Shown one piece after another: positions 24,049-32,632 of a stretch of DNA of 64,000 bases; position 1 is the first letter of the stretch; each line of letters opens with the position of its first letter. The translations under genes and the position numbers were made by a program. The notes under the pieces were generated by a model, which saw nothing but the letters and a program-made list of their open reading frames with translations, ran no database searches and was not told the origin of the DNA. The stretch is from Marivita hallyeonensis. Its GTDB lineage: Bacteria > Pseudomonadota > Alphaproteobacteria > Rhodobacterales > Rhodobacteraceae. The DNA is taken from positions 992,001 to 1,056,000 of the forward strand of contig NZ_FQXC01000001.1 of assembly GCF_900129875.1 (NCBI RefSeq), in the 5' to 3' direction.

Positions 24049-24757
24049 TCAGAAGCCAGAGACATAAGGCGACTTCGGCGAGAATGCAGATCAGGTAGGC
24101 GGGTTGGAAGACCACCAGCCAGTCTGGGGCAGTGAGGCGCAACAGGCCGCCTGTAATATACACAACCCCGGCCGCTGCGATGCCGATGGAAATCATCCGG
24201 GGCAGAGCGGTCACTTTCAGGAAAATGAGCGCCATCAAAAAGCAGTTCACGCCGAACAGGATCAGCCCCAGATCGTAACCGCCTGCATGGGCTTGGACGG
24301 CGGCAAGAACAAGGTCTTGCTGGTTCTTTGTTACAAGCCCGGGCACGGCGGCGAGAAGGACCAGAGAGGCGGCGATCACAGTGGCTTGCATCAAACGGAA
24401 CACCATGGCCGAGAGGGCCAGGATTGGGGCGCGGTCGCTGAGCAGGGCGAAAAACACAAGCGCGAGGGCGATGTCCGCGAGCAACATGACGACATCGCCC
24501 ACCAAGCCGGCGCGGAACATGCCCATGGATGCAGCGATGGCGTCGATGGTGGTGGTGGCGTCACCGGAGGACAGGAGCGGGCCGCGAAACACGAACTCTG
24601 CCGAGAGCCCAGAGAGGATGATGACGAGATATAGCAGTCCGGCCAGCCGAACTGCGGGCTTTGATGCGGATCGGGTCCCGACGGGGTGCGGCGATGCGGC
24701 GGTCACGGTGTTTGAGCCTTCGGTGAAATAAGGACCAGCGTAGCGCAGACCCTGCAA
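24032..24757 (-). CDS. DUF4386 family membrane protein
   Basis: Up to 241 residues with about six or seven membrane helices. After a hydrophilic N-terminus the sequence RLAGLLYLVIILSGLSAEFVFRGPL and later helices match the DUF4386 pattern. Function unknown. Several starts are possible; a later GTG would shorten the N-terminus by 17 residues. It converges on rluD and is divergent from rpoH. Confidence 0.75.
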   Translation of the reverse strand: MQGLRYAGPYFTEGSNTVTAASPHPVGTRSASKPAVRLAGLLYLVIILSGLSAEFVFRGPLLSSGDATTTIDAIAASMGMFRAGLVGDVVMLLADIALALVFFALLSDRAPILALSAMVFRLMQATVIAASLVLLAAVPGLVTKNQQDLVLAAVQAHAGGYDLGLILFGVNCFLMALIFLKVTALPRMISIGIAAAGVVYITGGLLRLTAPDWLVVFQPAYLICILAEVALCLWLLITGRL

Positions 24758-24888
24758 CGGGGAAAAGGCGCTTGTGGTTGCGGGAATCAGCTTTCGCGAC
24801 GTGCCGGTCGATCACGGGTTTGCGAGGCTGAAACAAACGTCCCATGTGCGTGAGAGCACTGACATTAGGCTTACGCCGCGGTGTCTGT

Positions 24889-24909
24889 GCGTTAAATTAG
24901 AATTAACGC
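24889..24909. promoter_or_regulatory. CtrA-like site upstream of rpoH
   Basis: GCGTTAA and TTAACGC are perfect 7-base arms separated by 7 bases (24896-24902). The core is TTAA-N7-TTAA (24892-24906), the full-site consensus of the alphaproteobacterial regulator CtrA. It lies 71 bases before the rpoH start. Binding is inferred. Confidence 0.45.
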
Positions 24910-24914
24910 GAAGA

Positions 24915-24944
24915 CTTGAAACTGACGTGCGCGATACCAAATTT
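24915..24944 (+). promoter_or_regulatory. Possible RpoH-type promoter of rpoH
   Basis: CTTGAAA at 24915-24921 matches the -35 element of heat-shock sigma factor promoters. An AT-rich -10 candidate (AAATTT, 24939-24944) lies 17 bases after the TTGAAA hexamer. The -10 fit is weak, so this is a suggestion that rpoH may be partly self-regulated. Confidence 0.3.
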
Positions 24945-24979
24945 AATGTTAAGCGCATAAACATTGGAGGGACATGGGT

Positions 24980-25876
24980 ATGGCGAACTATGCAAATCTC
25001 CCGGCCCCGTCGCCGGAAGCTGGCCTGAGCCGGTATCTGCAGGAAATCCGGAAATTCCCGCTCTTGGAGCCGGAAGAAGAATACATGCTGGCCAAACGCT
25101 GGGTCGAGCAGGAAGACACCGAAGCGGCGCACAAGATGGTGACATCGCACCTGCGCCTCGCGGCGAAGATTGCCATGGGCTACCGTGGCTATGGCCTGCC
25201 GCAGGCCGAGGTGATTTCGGAAGCGAATGTCGGCCTGATGCAGGCGGTAAAGCGGTTTGACCCGGAAAAGGGCTTCCGTCTTGCGACTTACGCCATGTGG
25301 TGGATTCGCGCCTCGATCCAGGAATACATCCTGCGGTCCTGGTCGCTGGTGAAGCTTGGCACGACCTCGGCACAGAAGAAGCTGTTCTTCAACCTGCGTA
25401 AGGCGAAATCGCGCATCGGCGCGCTGGAAGATGGCGACTTGCGGCCGGAACACGTGGCGAAGATCGCCCATGATCTGGGTGTGAACGAGGACGAAGTGAT
25501 CTCCATGAACCGGCGTTTGTCGGGTGGTGATGCGTCCCTGAACGCGACCGTGGGATCCGACGGCGAAGGTGCCATGCAGTGGCAGGACTGGCTCGAAGAC
25601 GAAGGCGCCGACCAGGCCGGTGATTACGAAGAGCGGGACGAACTGGAAGCGCGGCGCGAATTGCTGGCGCAGGCGATGGACGTGCTCAATGACCGCGAGA
25701 AAGATATCCTTACGCAGCGGCGCCTGGCCGAGAAGGCGGTGACGCTTGAGGAGCTGTCGGGTCAGTATGACGTCAGCCGGGAACGAATCCGCCAGATCGA
25801 GGTGCGTGCATTCGAGAAGCTGCAAAAGCGGATGCGCGATCTTGCAAAGGAGCAGGGGCTTCTGACAAGCGCCTGA
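24980..25876 (+). CDS. rpoH: RNA polymerase sigma factor RpoH (sigma-32)
   Basis: 298 residues. Heat-shock sigma factor: the LSRYLQEIRKFPLLEPEEEYMLAKRW start, region 2 (HLRLAAKIAMGYRGYGLP, FDPEKGFRLATYAMWWIRASIQEYILRSWSLVK), the RpoH box-like QKKLFFNLRKAKSRI segment, and region 4.2 helix-turn-helix (TLEELSGQYDVSRERIRQIEVRAFEKL) are all present. The ribosome site GGAGGG (24966-24971) is too close to the ATG at 24974 but well spaced from 24980, so I use the latter. An intrinsic terminator follows, making it monocistronic. Confidence 0.96.
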   Translation: MANYANLPAPSPEAGLSRYLQEIRKFPLLEPEEEYMLAKRWVEQEDTEAAHKMVTSHLRLAAKIAMGYRGYGLPQAEVISEANVGLMQAVKRFDPEKGFRLATYAMWWIRASIQEYILRSWSLVKLGTTSAQKKLFFNLRKAKSRIGALEDGDLRPEHVAKIAHDLGVNEDEVISMNRRLSGGDASLNATVGSDGEGAMQWQDWLEDEGADQAGDYEERDELEARRELLAQAMDVLNDREKDILTQRRLAEKAVTLEELSGQYDVSRERIRQIEVRAFEKLQKRMRDLAKEQGLLTSA

Positions 25877-25903
25877 TCTCCACTTGATCTCCTCCCTGAG
25901 ATG

Positions 25904-25930
25904 CGCCGGGCCTGTGCCCGGCGTTTTTCT
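25904..25930 (+). terminator. Intrinsic terminator of rpoH
   Basis: Perfect 8-base stem CGCCGGGC / GCCCGGCG (25904-25911, 25916-25923) with loop CTGT, followed directly by TTTTT. It ends 36-55 bases after the rpoH stop region and precedes the next gene's ribosome site. Confidence 0.9.
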
Positions 25931-25966
25931 GTGTTAGGGCTACCGAAAACGCGCGGAGGGGCGATC

Positions 25967-26935
25967 ATGGCGGCCATCAGATGGGGTATATTGGGTGCGG
26001 CGAAGTTCGCACGCGAGCAGATGGGTCCGGCGATCAATGCCGCGCGGGATACGCAACTGGTGGCTTTGGCCACGTCCGATCCGGCGAAAGCCGCGCCGTT
26101 TCAGGCGATTGCGCCGGGGTTGCGGGTGTTCGACAGCTATGAGGCATTGCTCGCGGACCCGGAGATCGATGCGGTCTATGTGCCCTTGCCAAATACGCTG
26201 CATGTGGAGTGGACGCGCAAAGCAATGGAGGCGGGAAAGCACGTGCTGACCGAGAAGCCGATTGCGATGCGCGCAGACGAGATCGACGGGTTGATCGCAC
26301 TGCGCGATCGAACCGGGCTGGTGGCAGCGGAGGCTTACATGATCGTGCACCACCCGCAGTGGCACCAGGTGCGCGACTGGTTGCAGACCGGTGCGATTGG
26401 CGACCTGCGCCGGGTGTCGGCCACGTTCACCTATGACAATTCCAGCGACCCGGACAACATTCGGAATGCAGTGGAGACCGGCGGCGGGAGCCTGCCGGAT
26501 ATCGGCGTTTACACACTGGGATGCGCGCGCTTCGTCACCGGGCAGGAGCCATCGGATATTCTCTTTGCCGATATCCGGCGCGAGAACGGGGTCGAGGTGC
26601 GGGCCGAAGCGGTGGCGCAGTTCGACGGCTTCACGCTGACCTCGCTGACCTCGATGCGGATGCTGCGATATCAGTCGGTGACGTTCCAGGGCACCGAGGG
26701 CGTGGTCGAGGTGCCGGTGCCGTTCAATCCGTTGGGCTATGGCGATGCGGAGGTTCGGTTGATGCGCAAATCGGGACCGGTTGAGGTGTTCCGGTATCCC
26801 GGTGTGAACCAATACGTGCTGCAGGTCGAAGCCTTCGGTGCAGCGGTGCGCGGTGAGGCGCCCTATCCCTGCTCGCTGGAGTTCAGCCGCGGGACTCAAG
26901 CGTTTATCGATATGATCTGGGCGGCGGAACGATAG
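25967..26935 (+). CDS. Gfo/Idh/MocA family NAD(P)-dependent oxidoreductase
   Basis: 322 residues. N-terminal Rossmann fold starts IRWGILGAAKFAREQ (G-x-G-A-A variant of GxGxxG), and the conserved EKP motif (VLTEKPIAM) with the family lysine lies near residue 95. C-terminal substrate domain includes GGGSLPDIGVYTLGCARF. Probably oxidises or reduces a sugar, inositol or related polyol; substrate cannot be inferred. GGAGGGG ribosome site 5-11 bases upstream. It stands alone after the rpoH terminator. Confidence 0.85.
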   Translation: MAAIRWGILGAAKFAREQMGPAINAARDTQLVALATSDPAKAAPFQAIAPGLRVFDSYEALLADPEIDAVYVPLPNTLHVEWTRKAMEAGKHVLTEKPIAMRADEIDGLIALRDRTGLVAAEAYMIVHHPQWHQVRDWLQTGAIGDLRRVSATFTYDNSSDPDNIRNAVETGGGSLPDIGVYTLGCARFVTGQEPSDILFADIRRENGVEVRAEAVAQFDGFTLTSLTSMRMLRYQSVTFQGTEGVVEVPVPFNPLGYGDAEVRLMRKSGPVEVFRYPGVNQYVLQVEAFGAAVRGEAPYPCSLEFSRGTQAFIDMIWAAER

Positions 26936-27194
26936 GTCTGCACCTTGCGGGTCAGGATCAAGTGTACGAGCCCGTTGGACGGGTCGAGCCACCGGTGCAA
27001 TGTCCTGAATTAGGTTTCAAAAACGACGATGCCGGGATGCTTTTCTGCTGGCGGTGGCGTTGGCCCGAAAGGGGACCATCAATTCGATGAAATGCTGCCT
27101 CATTCCTGCAAAACTACCCGAATAGGAAGGTTCAACGGCGAGGCTTAAGTCCCTTGGACGCTATGCAATCCAAGGGCAAAACGCGTGAGGGACA

Positions 27195-27890
27195 ATGAAA
27201 GCTTTCCTGAACCATTTCGGGGCATGTGTGGTCGGCATTTGCCTGATGTCGAGTTCCACCCAAGCGATTGCAGACACTACTCAACGACTGACGGGGATCG
27301 ATTTGTCCCATCACAACACTGTATCTGATTGGTCTGCAATAACGTCCGCTGAACTTTCCTTTGTCATTCTGAAGGCTACGGACGGAATGGATTATCTGGA
27401 CCCCACCTTTGCGGACCGGTTCGAGACATTGGGGACTTTGGGCTTGGTCAGGGGCGCTTATCATTTCTACGAGACCAACGACGCCCCCGAGGTTCAAGCA
27501 AGCTGGTTTATTGAGAATGTCGGCCTTAGAGCGGGTGACCTGCCGCCGGTTGTCGACATAGAGCGGGTGAAGGCTCCGGTCAGAGAAGGACTTCAGGACG
27601 AGTTCAAAGTCTTTCTCGACATGCTCGAAGATCACTATGGCATGAAGCCGATCATCTATACGGGTCCCGACTTCTGGACGCATGTGATGAAGGAGCACCT
27701 ACCACATTATCCGCTCTGGATCGCGCAGTATGGCGTAGACACTCCTGAAATCCCCGACGGTTGGGGGAACTGGACATTATGGCAGTATACTGACGCCCAC
27801 GTTGTCCCAGGGATCAACGGTGAAACCGACGGCAACCATTTCAACGGCGGGATTGACGACCTCCGATCGGTGCTTCTGATCGACGGTTAG
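27195..27890 (+). CDS. Exported GH25 lysozyme-like protein
   Basis: 231 residues with a Sec signal peptide (about residues 1-26, cleavage after AIA). GH25 (1,4-beta-N-acetylmuramidase) features: GIDLSHHN near residue 35, FVILKATDG, GAYHFYE, the D-x-E catalytic motif in PPVVDIERV, IIYTG and the C-terminal WIAQYG...WTLWQYTD. All catalytic-site motifs look intact. Probably cleaves peptidoglycan glycan strands in the periplasm or outside. The gene is less GC-rich than its neighbours and has 259 bases of featureless sequence before it, so lateral origin is possible. Confidence 0.88.
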   Translation: MKAFLNHFGACVVGICLMSSSTQAIADTTQRLTGIDLSHHNTVSDWSAITSAELSFVILKATDGMDYLDPTFADRFETLGTLGLVRGAYHFYETNDAPEVQASWFIENVGLRAGDLPPVVDIERVKAPVREGLQDEFKVFLDMLEDHYGMKPIIYTGPDFWTHVMKEHLPHYPLWIAQYGVDTPEIPDGWGNWTLWQYTDAHVVPGINGETDGNHFNGGIDDLRSVLLIDG

Positions 27891-28057
27891 GGGTAATTTC
27901 GGCTCCCCGGCACCGGAACCGGGTATCTGCGCCGTTGAAGCGCATATGCGCTTTCTTCGGCCGTGCCGACATCACTCGCACACAAGATTCGTGAGGCGGC
28001 GTGTCGCGGTTTCCTCATCGCGGACATGGGCGAGGGCTCGGACGTCACGATGGAACG

Positions 28058-28088
28058 AAAAAGGGCCGATCCTGAGATCAGCCCTTTC
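28058..28088 (-). terminator. Intrinsic terminator after phaZ
   Basis: On the minus strand AAAGGGCTGATC and GATCGGCCCTTT form a 12-base stem (one G-T pair) around TCAG, followed by T residues. It begins 4 bases beyond the phaZ stop. Confidence 0.8.
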
Positions 28089-28091
28089 GTA

Positions 28092-29378
28092 TCATGCGGC
28101 GTTGGTGTTGGCCGGTTTTTGACTGGCCTTTTTCGCCTTAGGCGCGTCGCCCGCGTTGCTGTCGATGAAATCGAGCACCAGTGGGCGGATGTTGTTGCGC
28201 CAGCTTTTGCCGGCGAAGATGCCGTAGTGGCCGGCGCCCGGTTCAACGTGGCTCGCCTTCATGTTGTCCGGCAGTCCGGTGCAAAGGCCGAGGGCGGCGA
28301 TGCATTGGCCGGGGGCCGAAATGTCGTCATTTGCGCCTTCGACGGTTTTGACCGCGACGTTGGTAATGGCGCCCATGTCGACCTTGTGGCCTTTGACCAC
28401 GAATTCGTTCTTCGCGATTTCGCGTTTCTTGAAGATGCGGTCTACTGTGGACAGGTAGAATTCTGCCGGCATGTCCATCACGGCGAGGTATTCGTCGTAG
28501 AAGCGATTATGCGGATCGTGATCCGACGCGTCGCCACGCATGACGTTCTGGATCTGATTGGTGAAGGCGTTCGAGTGGCGTTCGCCGTTCATCGAAATGA
28601 ACGAGGCAAGCTGCAGCAGGCCAGGATAAACCATGCGGCCGACGCCCTTGTACTTGAAGCCAACGCGCTGGATCATGGTCTCTTCGAGCTGACCCATGGT
28701 TACGCGGCGCCCGAAGTCGGTGACATCCGTTGGTGTCGCGTCCGGGTCCACCGGGCCGCCGATCAGCGTGAGCGTGCGGGGCTGGGCGTCTGGTTCAAGC
28801 TCGGCAAGGTAAGCGGTTGCGGCCAGTGTCAGCGGTACTGGTTGGCACACGGCGACGACGTTGGTGTCCGGTCCAAGCTCTTTCATGAAGTCCATGAGGT
28901 AGAGGGTGTAATCCTCCACATCGAACTTGCCGGCGCTGACGGGAATGTCGCGGGCATTGTGCCAGTCTGTCACGTACACTTCGCAGTTCACGATGAGAGA
29001 TTTGACTGTGGACCGCAGGAGCGTCGCATAGTGGCCGGACATCGGCGCAACGAGAAGAATCTTGCGCGGCTGCTCTTCGCGGCCGACCACGTTGAAGTGG
29101 ATCAGATCGCCGAAGGGACGTTCGACTATAGTATCAACCGAGACCAGATGATCCTTGCCGTCTTCACAGGTGAACGTCCGAATCCCCCAGTCGGGTTTGA
29201 CGACCATGCGCTCGAATGTACGTTCGGTCACCTCGCCCCAGGCGGCGAGCCATTGCATGCCCGGGTTCGGTATCATCGCCCAGGCGGGATACGAGGCCAT
29301 GGTTTTCGCGGTTGCGCCAAGCCATTGATTTGTATTGCGAAACGTCTCCATGAGATCGTAGGTCATCATGTAACGCAT
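28092..29378 (-). CDS. phaZ: Intracellular polyhydroxyalkanoate depolymerase PhaZ
   Basis: 428 residues, no signal peptide. Hydrolyses native PHA granules inside the cell. The lipase-box position carries Cys (AVCQPVP, C178), as in Ralstonia-type intracellular depolymerases; the Asp (GANDDI) and His (PGAGHYGIF) of the triad are visible near the C-terminus. The N-terminus MRYMMTYDLMETFRNTN is typical. Ribosome site GGAG is 9 bases before the ATG; although the frame is open upstream it would run through phaC. Divergent from phaC with a PhaR-type site between them. Confidence 0.93.
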   Translation of the reverse strand: MRYMMTYDLMETFRNTNQWLGATAKTMASYPAWAMIPNPGMQWLAAWGEVTERTFERMVVKPDWGIRTFTCEDGKDHLVSVDTIVERPFGDLIHFNVVGREEQPRKILLVAPMSGHYATLLRSTVKSLIVNCEVYVTDWHNARDIPVSAGKFDVEDYTLYLMDFMKELGPDTNVVAVCQPVPLTLAATAYLAELEPDAQPRTLTLIGGPVDPDATPTDVTDFGRRVTMGQLEETMIQRVGFKYKGVGRMVYPGLLQLASFISMNGERHSNAFTNQIQNVMRGDASDHDPHNRFYDEYLAVMDMPAEFYLSTVDRIFKKREIAKNEFVVKGHKVDMGAITNVAVKTVEGANDDISAPGQCIAALGLCTGLPDNMKASHVEPGAGHYGIFAGKSWRNNIRPLVLDFIDSNAGDAPKAKKASQKPANTNAA

Positions 29379-29454
29379 AGAGGCATCTCCTTCAGCATGA
29401 ACCCTTTGACCGGGCCAATTCGTCGCTTTGCCTCCCCATGCGAGCGACTGTATT

Positions 29455-29465
29455 CTGCATGGCAG
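29455..29465. promoter_or_regulatory. PhaR-type site between phaZ and phaC
   Basis: CTGC-ATG-GCAG fits CTGC-N3-GCAG, the site described for PhaR in Rhodobacter. It lies 25 bases before the phaC start and 77 bases from the phaZ start, so one site could affect both divergent genes. Confidence 0.6.
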
Positions 29466-29489
29466 CATGCATAGGGGGGAATGTTGGCC

Positions 29490-31283
29490 ATGACAACTAC
29501 AGACGTCGCCGCACCAGAAATGAGCGCGGAACTTGAGGCCAATTTGCAAAAGATCGAAACACTGACTCAGCGGCTGATGTCCGCGTTGTCGAACAAGAGG
29601 CAAATCAATCCGTCGCTGCACGGTCCGGACGCGGCGCTTTACGGAAAAGCGATGCAGGCCTACTGGGCGGAATGGCTGCAGAACCCCGCGAAAATCCTTG
29701 AGCATCAGATCGAGTATTGGGGCAAATCGGTCACCCATTACGTGGAGGCGCAGCAAGCGCTGGCGAAGGGCAAGCTGCAAGCGCCGGAGGATCCGGGCCC
29801 AAAGGATCGGCGGTTTCAGAATCCGCTTTGGGATGAACACCCGTACTTCAATTTCATAAAGCAACAGTATCTGATCAACGCCGAAGCGATCCGCACGGCG
29901 GTCGAGGATATCGACGATCTGGATGCGACCGAGAAGAAGCGTCTGCGCTATTTCGCACAGCAAATCGTGGACATGTTCGCGCCGACGAATTTCCTCGCTA
30001 CCAATCCGGATGCCCTGCAAAAGGCGCTGGAGACGGAGGGCGAAAGCCTTGTTCACGGGCTTGAGAACCTTGTCGCGGACCTTGAGGCCAATAATGGCGA
30101 GCTGGTCGTTCGGCTGGCCGATGAGGGCGCGTTCAGGATCGGTGAGAACATCGCCACCGCCGAGGGTGAGGTGGTCTATCGCAACCATATGATGGAGCTG
30201 ATCCAGTATGCACCGACCACGGAGAAAGTGCATGAGACGCCCATCGTGCTGTTCCCGCCCTGGATCAACAAGTTCTACATTCTCGATCTGAAGCCGGAGA
30301 ATTCGTTCATCCGCTGGGTGGTCGATCAGGGTTACACGCTTTTCGTGGTCAGCTGGATCAATCCGGATGAGAGCTACAAGGATGTGGGTCTGGAGACCTA
30401 TATCGAGGATGGCTACCTGCGCGCCTTCGAAGAGGTCAAATCGATCTGCAACGTCGATAAGGTGAATGCGATCGGGTACTGCATCGCAGGGACGACGCTG
30501 AACCTGACCCTGTCGCTGATGAAGCAGCGCGGGGATAAAACGGTCAAATCGGCGACCTTTTTCACCACGCTCACCGATTTCTCGGATCAGGGCGAGTTCA
30601 CGCCGTTCCTGCAGAACGATTTCATTGACGGGATCGAGGCCGAGATCGGCGATACGGGCATTCTCAAATCGTTCATCATGGCGCGGACGTTCAGCTATTT
30701 GCGGTCGAACGATCTGATCTACGGTCCCGCGATCAAGAGCTACATGATGGGCGAGACGCCACCGGCGTTCGATCTGCTTTACTGGAACGGCGACGGGGCG
30801 AATTTGCCGGGTAAGATGGCGATCCAATATCTGCGGGGTCTATGCCAGGACAACAAGTTCGCGGAGGGCGGGTTCGAGCTGATGGGCGAAACGCTCAGCC
30901 TCAAGGACGTGGATGTGCCGATCTGTTCGATTGCCTGCGAGACCGATCATATTGCGGCATGGAAGGACTGTTACCGCGGGGTGCAGCAGATGGGCTCCAA
31001 GTCGAAGCAGTTCATCGTCTCCGAGTCGGGTCACATCGCCGGGATCGTGAACCCGCCAACCAAGAAGAAATACGGCCATTATTCAAATGACGACCTGTCC
31101 CTGCCCGCGGACAAGTGGCTGGAAGGGGCGGAGTATACCGAAGGGTCGTGGTGGCCGGTCTGGGAAAAATGGCTGGCCAAGCGCGCGGGTAAGTGGATCA
31201 AGGCGCGCACGCCGGGTGACAAGGCGCATCCGACCCTGGCTCCAGCTCCGGGGACCTATGTGCGGGTCAAGGCCACCGCCTAA
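29490..31283 (+). CDS. phaC: Class I polyhydroxyalkanoate synthase PhaC
   Basis: 597 residues. Polymerises (R)-3-hydroxyacyl-CoA to PHA on granules. Triad of the alpha/beta hydrolase fold: Cys in the lipase-box-like GYCIAG (C331), Asp in CETDHIAAW and His in SGHIAGIVNP. The class I pattern is seen in PPWINKFYILDLKPENSFIRW. The GGGGGGA ribosome site (29473-29479) is one base from the ATG at 29481 but well spaced from 29490, so I use the latter (MTTTDVAAPEMS). phaP and phaR follow on the same strand. Confidence 0.95.
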   Translation: MTTTDVAAPEMSAELEANLQKIETLTQRLMSALSNKRQINPSLHGPDAALYGKAMQAYWAEWLQNPAKILEHQIEYWGKSVTHYVEAQQALAKGKLQAPEDPGPKDRRFQNPLWDEHPYFNFIKQQYLINAEAIRTAVEDIDDLDATEKKRLRYFAQQIVDMFAPTNFLATNPDALQKALETEGESLVHGLENLVADLEANNGELVVRLADEGAFRIGENIATAEGEVVYRNHMMELIQYAPTTEKVHETPIVLFPPWINKFYILDLKPENSFIRWVVDQGYTLFVVSWINPDESYKDVGLETYIEDGYLRAFEEVKSICNVDKVNAIGYCIAGTTLNLTLSLMKQRGDKTVKSATFFTTLTDFSDQGEFTPFLQNDFIDGIEAEIGDTGILKSFIMARTFSYLRSNDLIYGPAIKSYMMGETPPAFDLLYWNGDGANLPGKMAIQYLRGLCQDNKFAEGGFELMGETLSLKDVDVPICSIACETDHIAAWKDCYRGVQQMGSKSKQFIVSESGHIAGIVNPPTKKKYGHYSNDDLSLPADKWLEGAEYTEGSWWPVWEKWLAKRAGKWIKARTPGDKAHPTLAPAPGTYVRVKATA

Positions 31284-31323
31284 GCCTGCCATAACCTTCT
31301 TTACCCTGCGACACTTTGGCATG

Positions 31324-31361
31324 CTGCAGTGCAGAAAAAGGGTTGAAATGCTGCAGTGCGG
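31324..31361. promoter_or_regulatory. Two PhaR-type sites upstream of phaP
   Basis: CTGCAGTGCAG (31324-31334) is an exact CTGC-N3-GCAG; CTGCAGTGCGG (31351-31361) has one mismatch. Starts are 27 bases apart. A further half-matching CTGCATCTGCA lies at 31374-31384. The sites lie about 70-105 bases before the phaP start, a position suited to repression by PhaR. Confidence 0.65.
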
Positions 31362-31429
31362 CATGTATATATTCTGCATCTGCAAAACACAGCGGGGTGG
31401 GCCCGCCGAGCAGGAAAGGATTTTGAACG

Positions 31430-31879
31430 ATGGCAAAGACACCTGACATGACCGCGACCCTGAAAGAGATGATGGGCGCATTCCCGGTTGACACGAAAGC
31501 AATGGAAGACGCTTTCAAGACAACAGCAACTCTGAACGAGAAGCTGTCGCACGTTGCTCTGGAAGCAGCTGAGAAGTCGACAGAAATCTCCGCCAAGTGG
31601 ACCAAAGACACGCTCGCCAAGCTGGGCGACATGTCCAAGGCGAAGACAGAGCCGGCAGACTACGCCAAGGCGATGACCGATTTCGCGTCCGCTCAGGCAG
31701 AAGTTGCTGCCGAGAACATGGCGGCCTTCGCTGAGATCGCGAAGAAAGTCCAGATGGACACAGTCGAGCTGATGATGGCTGCAGGCAAAGACCTGTCGGA
31801 AGACGCAACAGCCGCTGTCAAGAAAGCGACTGCTGACGCAACTGCCGCTGCCAAGAAGGCAACTGCTGCTGCGAAGTAA
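31430..31879 (+). CDS. phaP: Phasin PhaP
   Basis: 149 residues, all-helical, no Cys and no signal peptide; contains a phasin-type central helix (AKAMTDFASAQAEVAAENMAAFAEIAKK) and an Ala/Lys-rich C-terminal tail (AAVKKATADATAAAKK). Coats PHA granules and limits their fusion. Strong ribosome site AGGAAAGGA. Codon use is strongly biased, as expected for an abundant protein. Own promoter region with PhaR-type sites and own terminator. Confidence 0.93.
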   Translation: MAKTPDMTATLKEMMGAFPVDTKAMEDAFKTTATLNEKLSHVALEAAEKSTEISAKWTKDTLAKLGDMSKAKTEPADYAKAMTDFASAQAEVAAENMAAFAEIAKKVQMDTVELMMAAGKDLSEDATAAVKKATADATAAAKKATAAAK

Positions 31880-31931
31880 GCACCGTTAAGAATTAGCGTT
31901 CTCTCCTCCCAAATCTGGAACGCTACATTCT

Positions 31932-31962
31932 GGCCGGGTCCCTTGTGGATCCGGCCTTTTTT
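31932..31962 (+). terminator. Intrinsic terminator of phaP
   Basis: GGCCGGGTCC / GGATCCGGCC form a 10-base stem (one G-T pair) with loop CTTGT, followed by TTTTTTC. It lies 53 bases after the phaP stop. Confidence 0.9.
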
Positions 31963-32019
31963 CTTTTCGGCCATATGGTTGTGCGACAATGCTTTCTTTT
32001 TGTGCTGCGTGTGCGTAAG

Positions 32020-32030
32020 CTGCAATGCAG
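32020..32030. promoter_or_regulatory. PhaR-type site upstream of phaR
   Basis: CTGC-AAT-GCAG is an exact CTGC-N3-GCAG, 25 bases before the phaR start, consistent with autorepression. Confidence 0.6.
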
Positions 32031-32054
32031 CGCTGGCTTTCCGGGGAGGGGACC

Positions 32055-32630
32055 TTGGCCGATACAGAAAAACCATTACTGATCAAACGTTACGCGAGTC
32101 GGCGTTTGTACAACACCGAGACCTCGGATTACGTGACGCTTGAGGATATCGCGACGTTCATCCGGGACGGGCGCGAGGTGCAGATCGTCGATCTGAAGTC
32201 AGGCGACGATCTCACGCGGCAATATCTTTTGCAGATCATCGCTGAACACGAAAGCCGTGGCGAAAGCGTGTTGCCGACCAATGTCCTGAACGATCTGGTG
32301 CGCAGTTACACGACGCAGGCGACGAGCGCCGTGCCGCAGTTTCTTGCGGCGAGTTTCGAGATGTTCCGCGACAGCCAGTCCAAGTGGATGGAGAACATGA
32401 ACAAGGCTAACCCGATGGCGGGCATGCCCGGGTTCGAGGCGCTTCAGGCACAGCAGGAAGCGTTTCTCAAGGCCATGACGGGCGGAATGGGGAGCCAGTG
32501 GTCCGGCCCATCACCGGAGGAGACAGGGGCCCCATCACCGGAAGCACCGGCGGAGTCCGACGATCTGGATGCCATCAAGTCCCAGTTGGCGGAGCTACAG
32601 AAACAGCTCTCCAAGATAGACAAGAAATAA
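32055..32630 (+). CDS. phaR: PHA synthesis repressor PhaR
   Basis: 191 residues. Regulator that binds PHA granules and DNA, repressing phaP and itself until polymer is present. N-terminal DNA-binding region LLIKRYASRRLYNTETSDYVTLEDIA is diagnostic, followed by the PHB-accumulation regulatory domain and a Pro/Glu-rich linker with a C-terminal helix. An ATG at 32025 is in frame but inside the PhaR-type site; TTG at 32055 follows GGGGAGGGG and gives the standard N-terminus, so I use it. It converges with the glycosyltransferase gene 2 bases after its stop. Confidence 0.92.
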   Translation: MADTEKPLLIKRYASRRLYNTETSDYVTLEDIATFIRDGREVQIVDLKSGDDLTRQYLLQIIAEHESRGESVLPTNVLNDLVRSYTTQATSAVPQFLAASFEMFRDSQSKWMENMNKANPMAGMPGFEALQAQQEAFLKAMTGGMGSQWSGPSPEETGAPSPEAPAESDDLDAIKSQLAELQKQLSKIDKK

Positions 32631-32632
32631 GC

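Noticed and set aside
27963-29474. 503-codon plus-strand open frame opposite phaZ
   Set aside because: It is antisense to a complete PhaZ with intact catalytic motifs and shows no recognisable domain.
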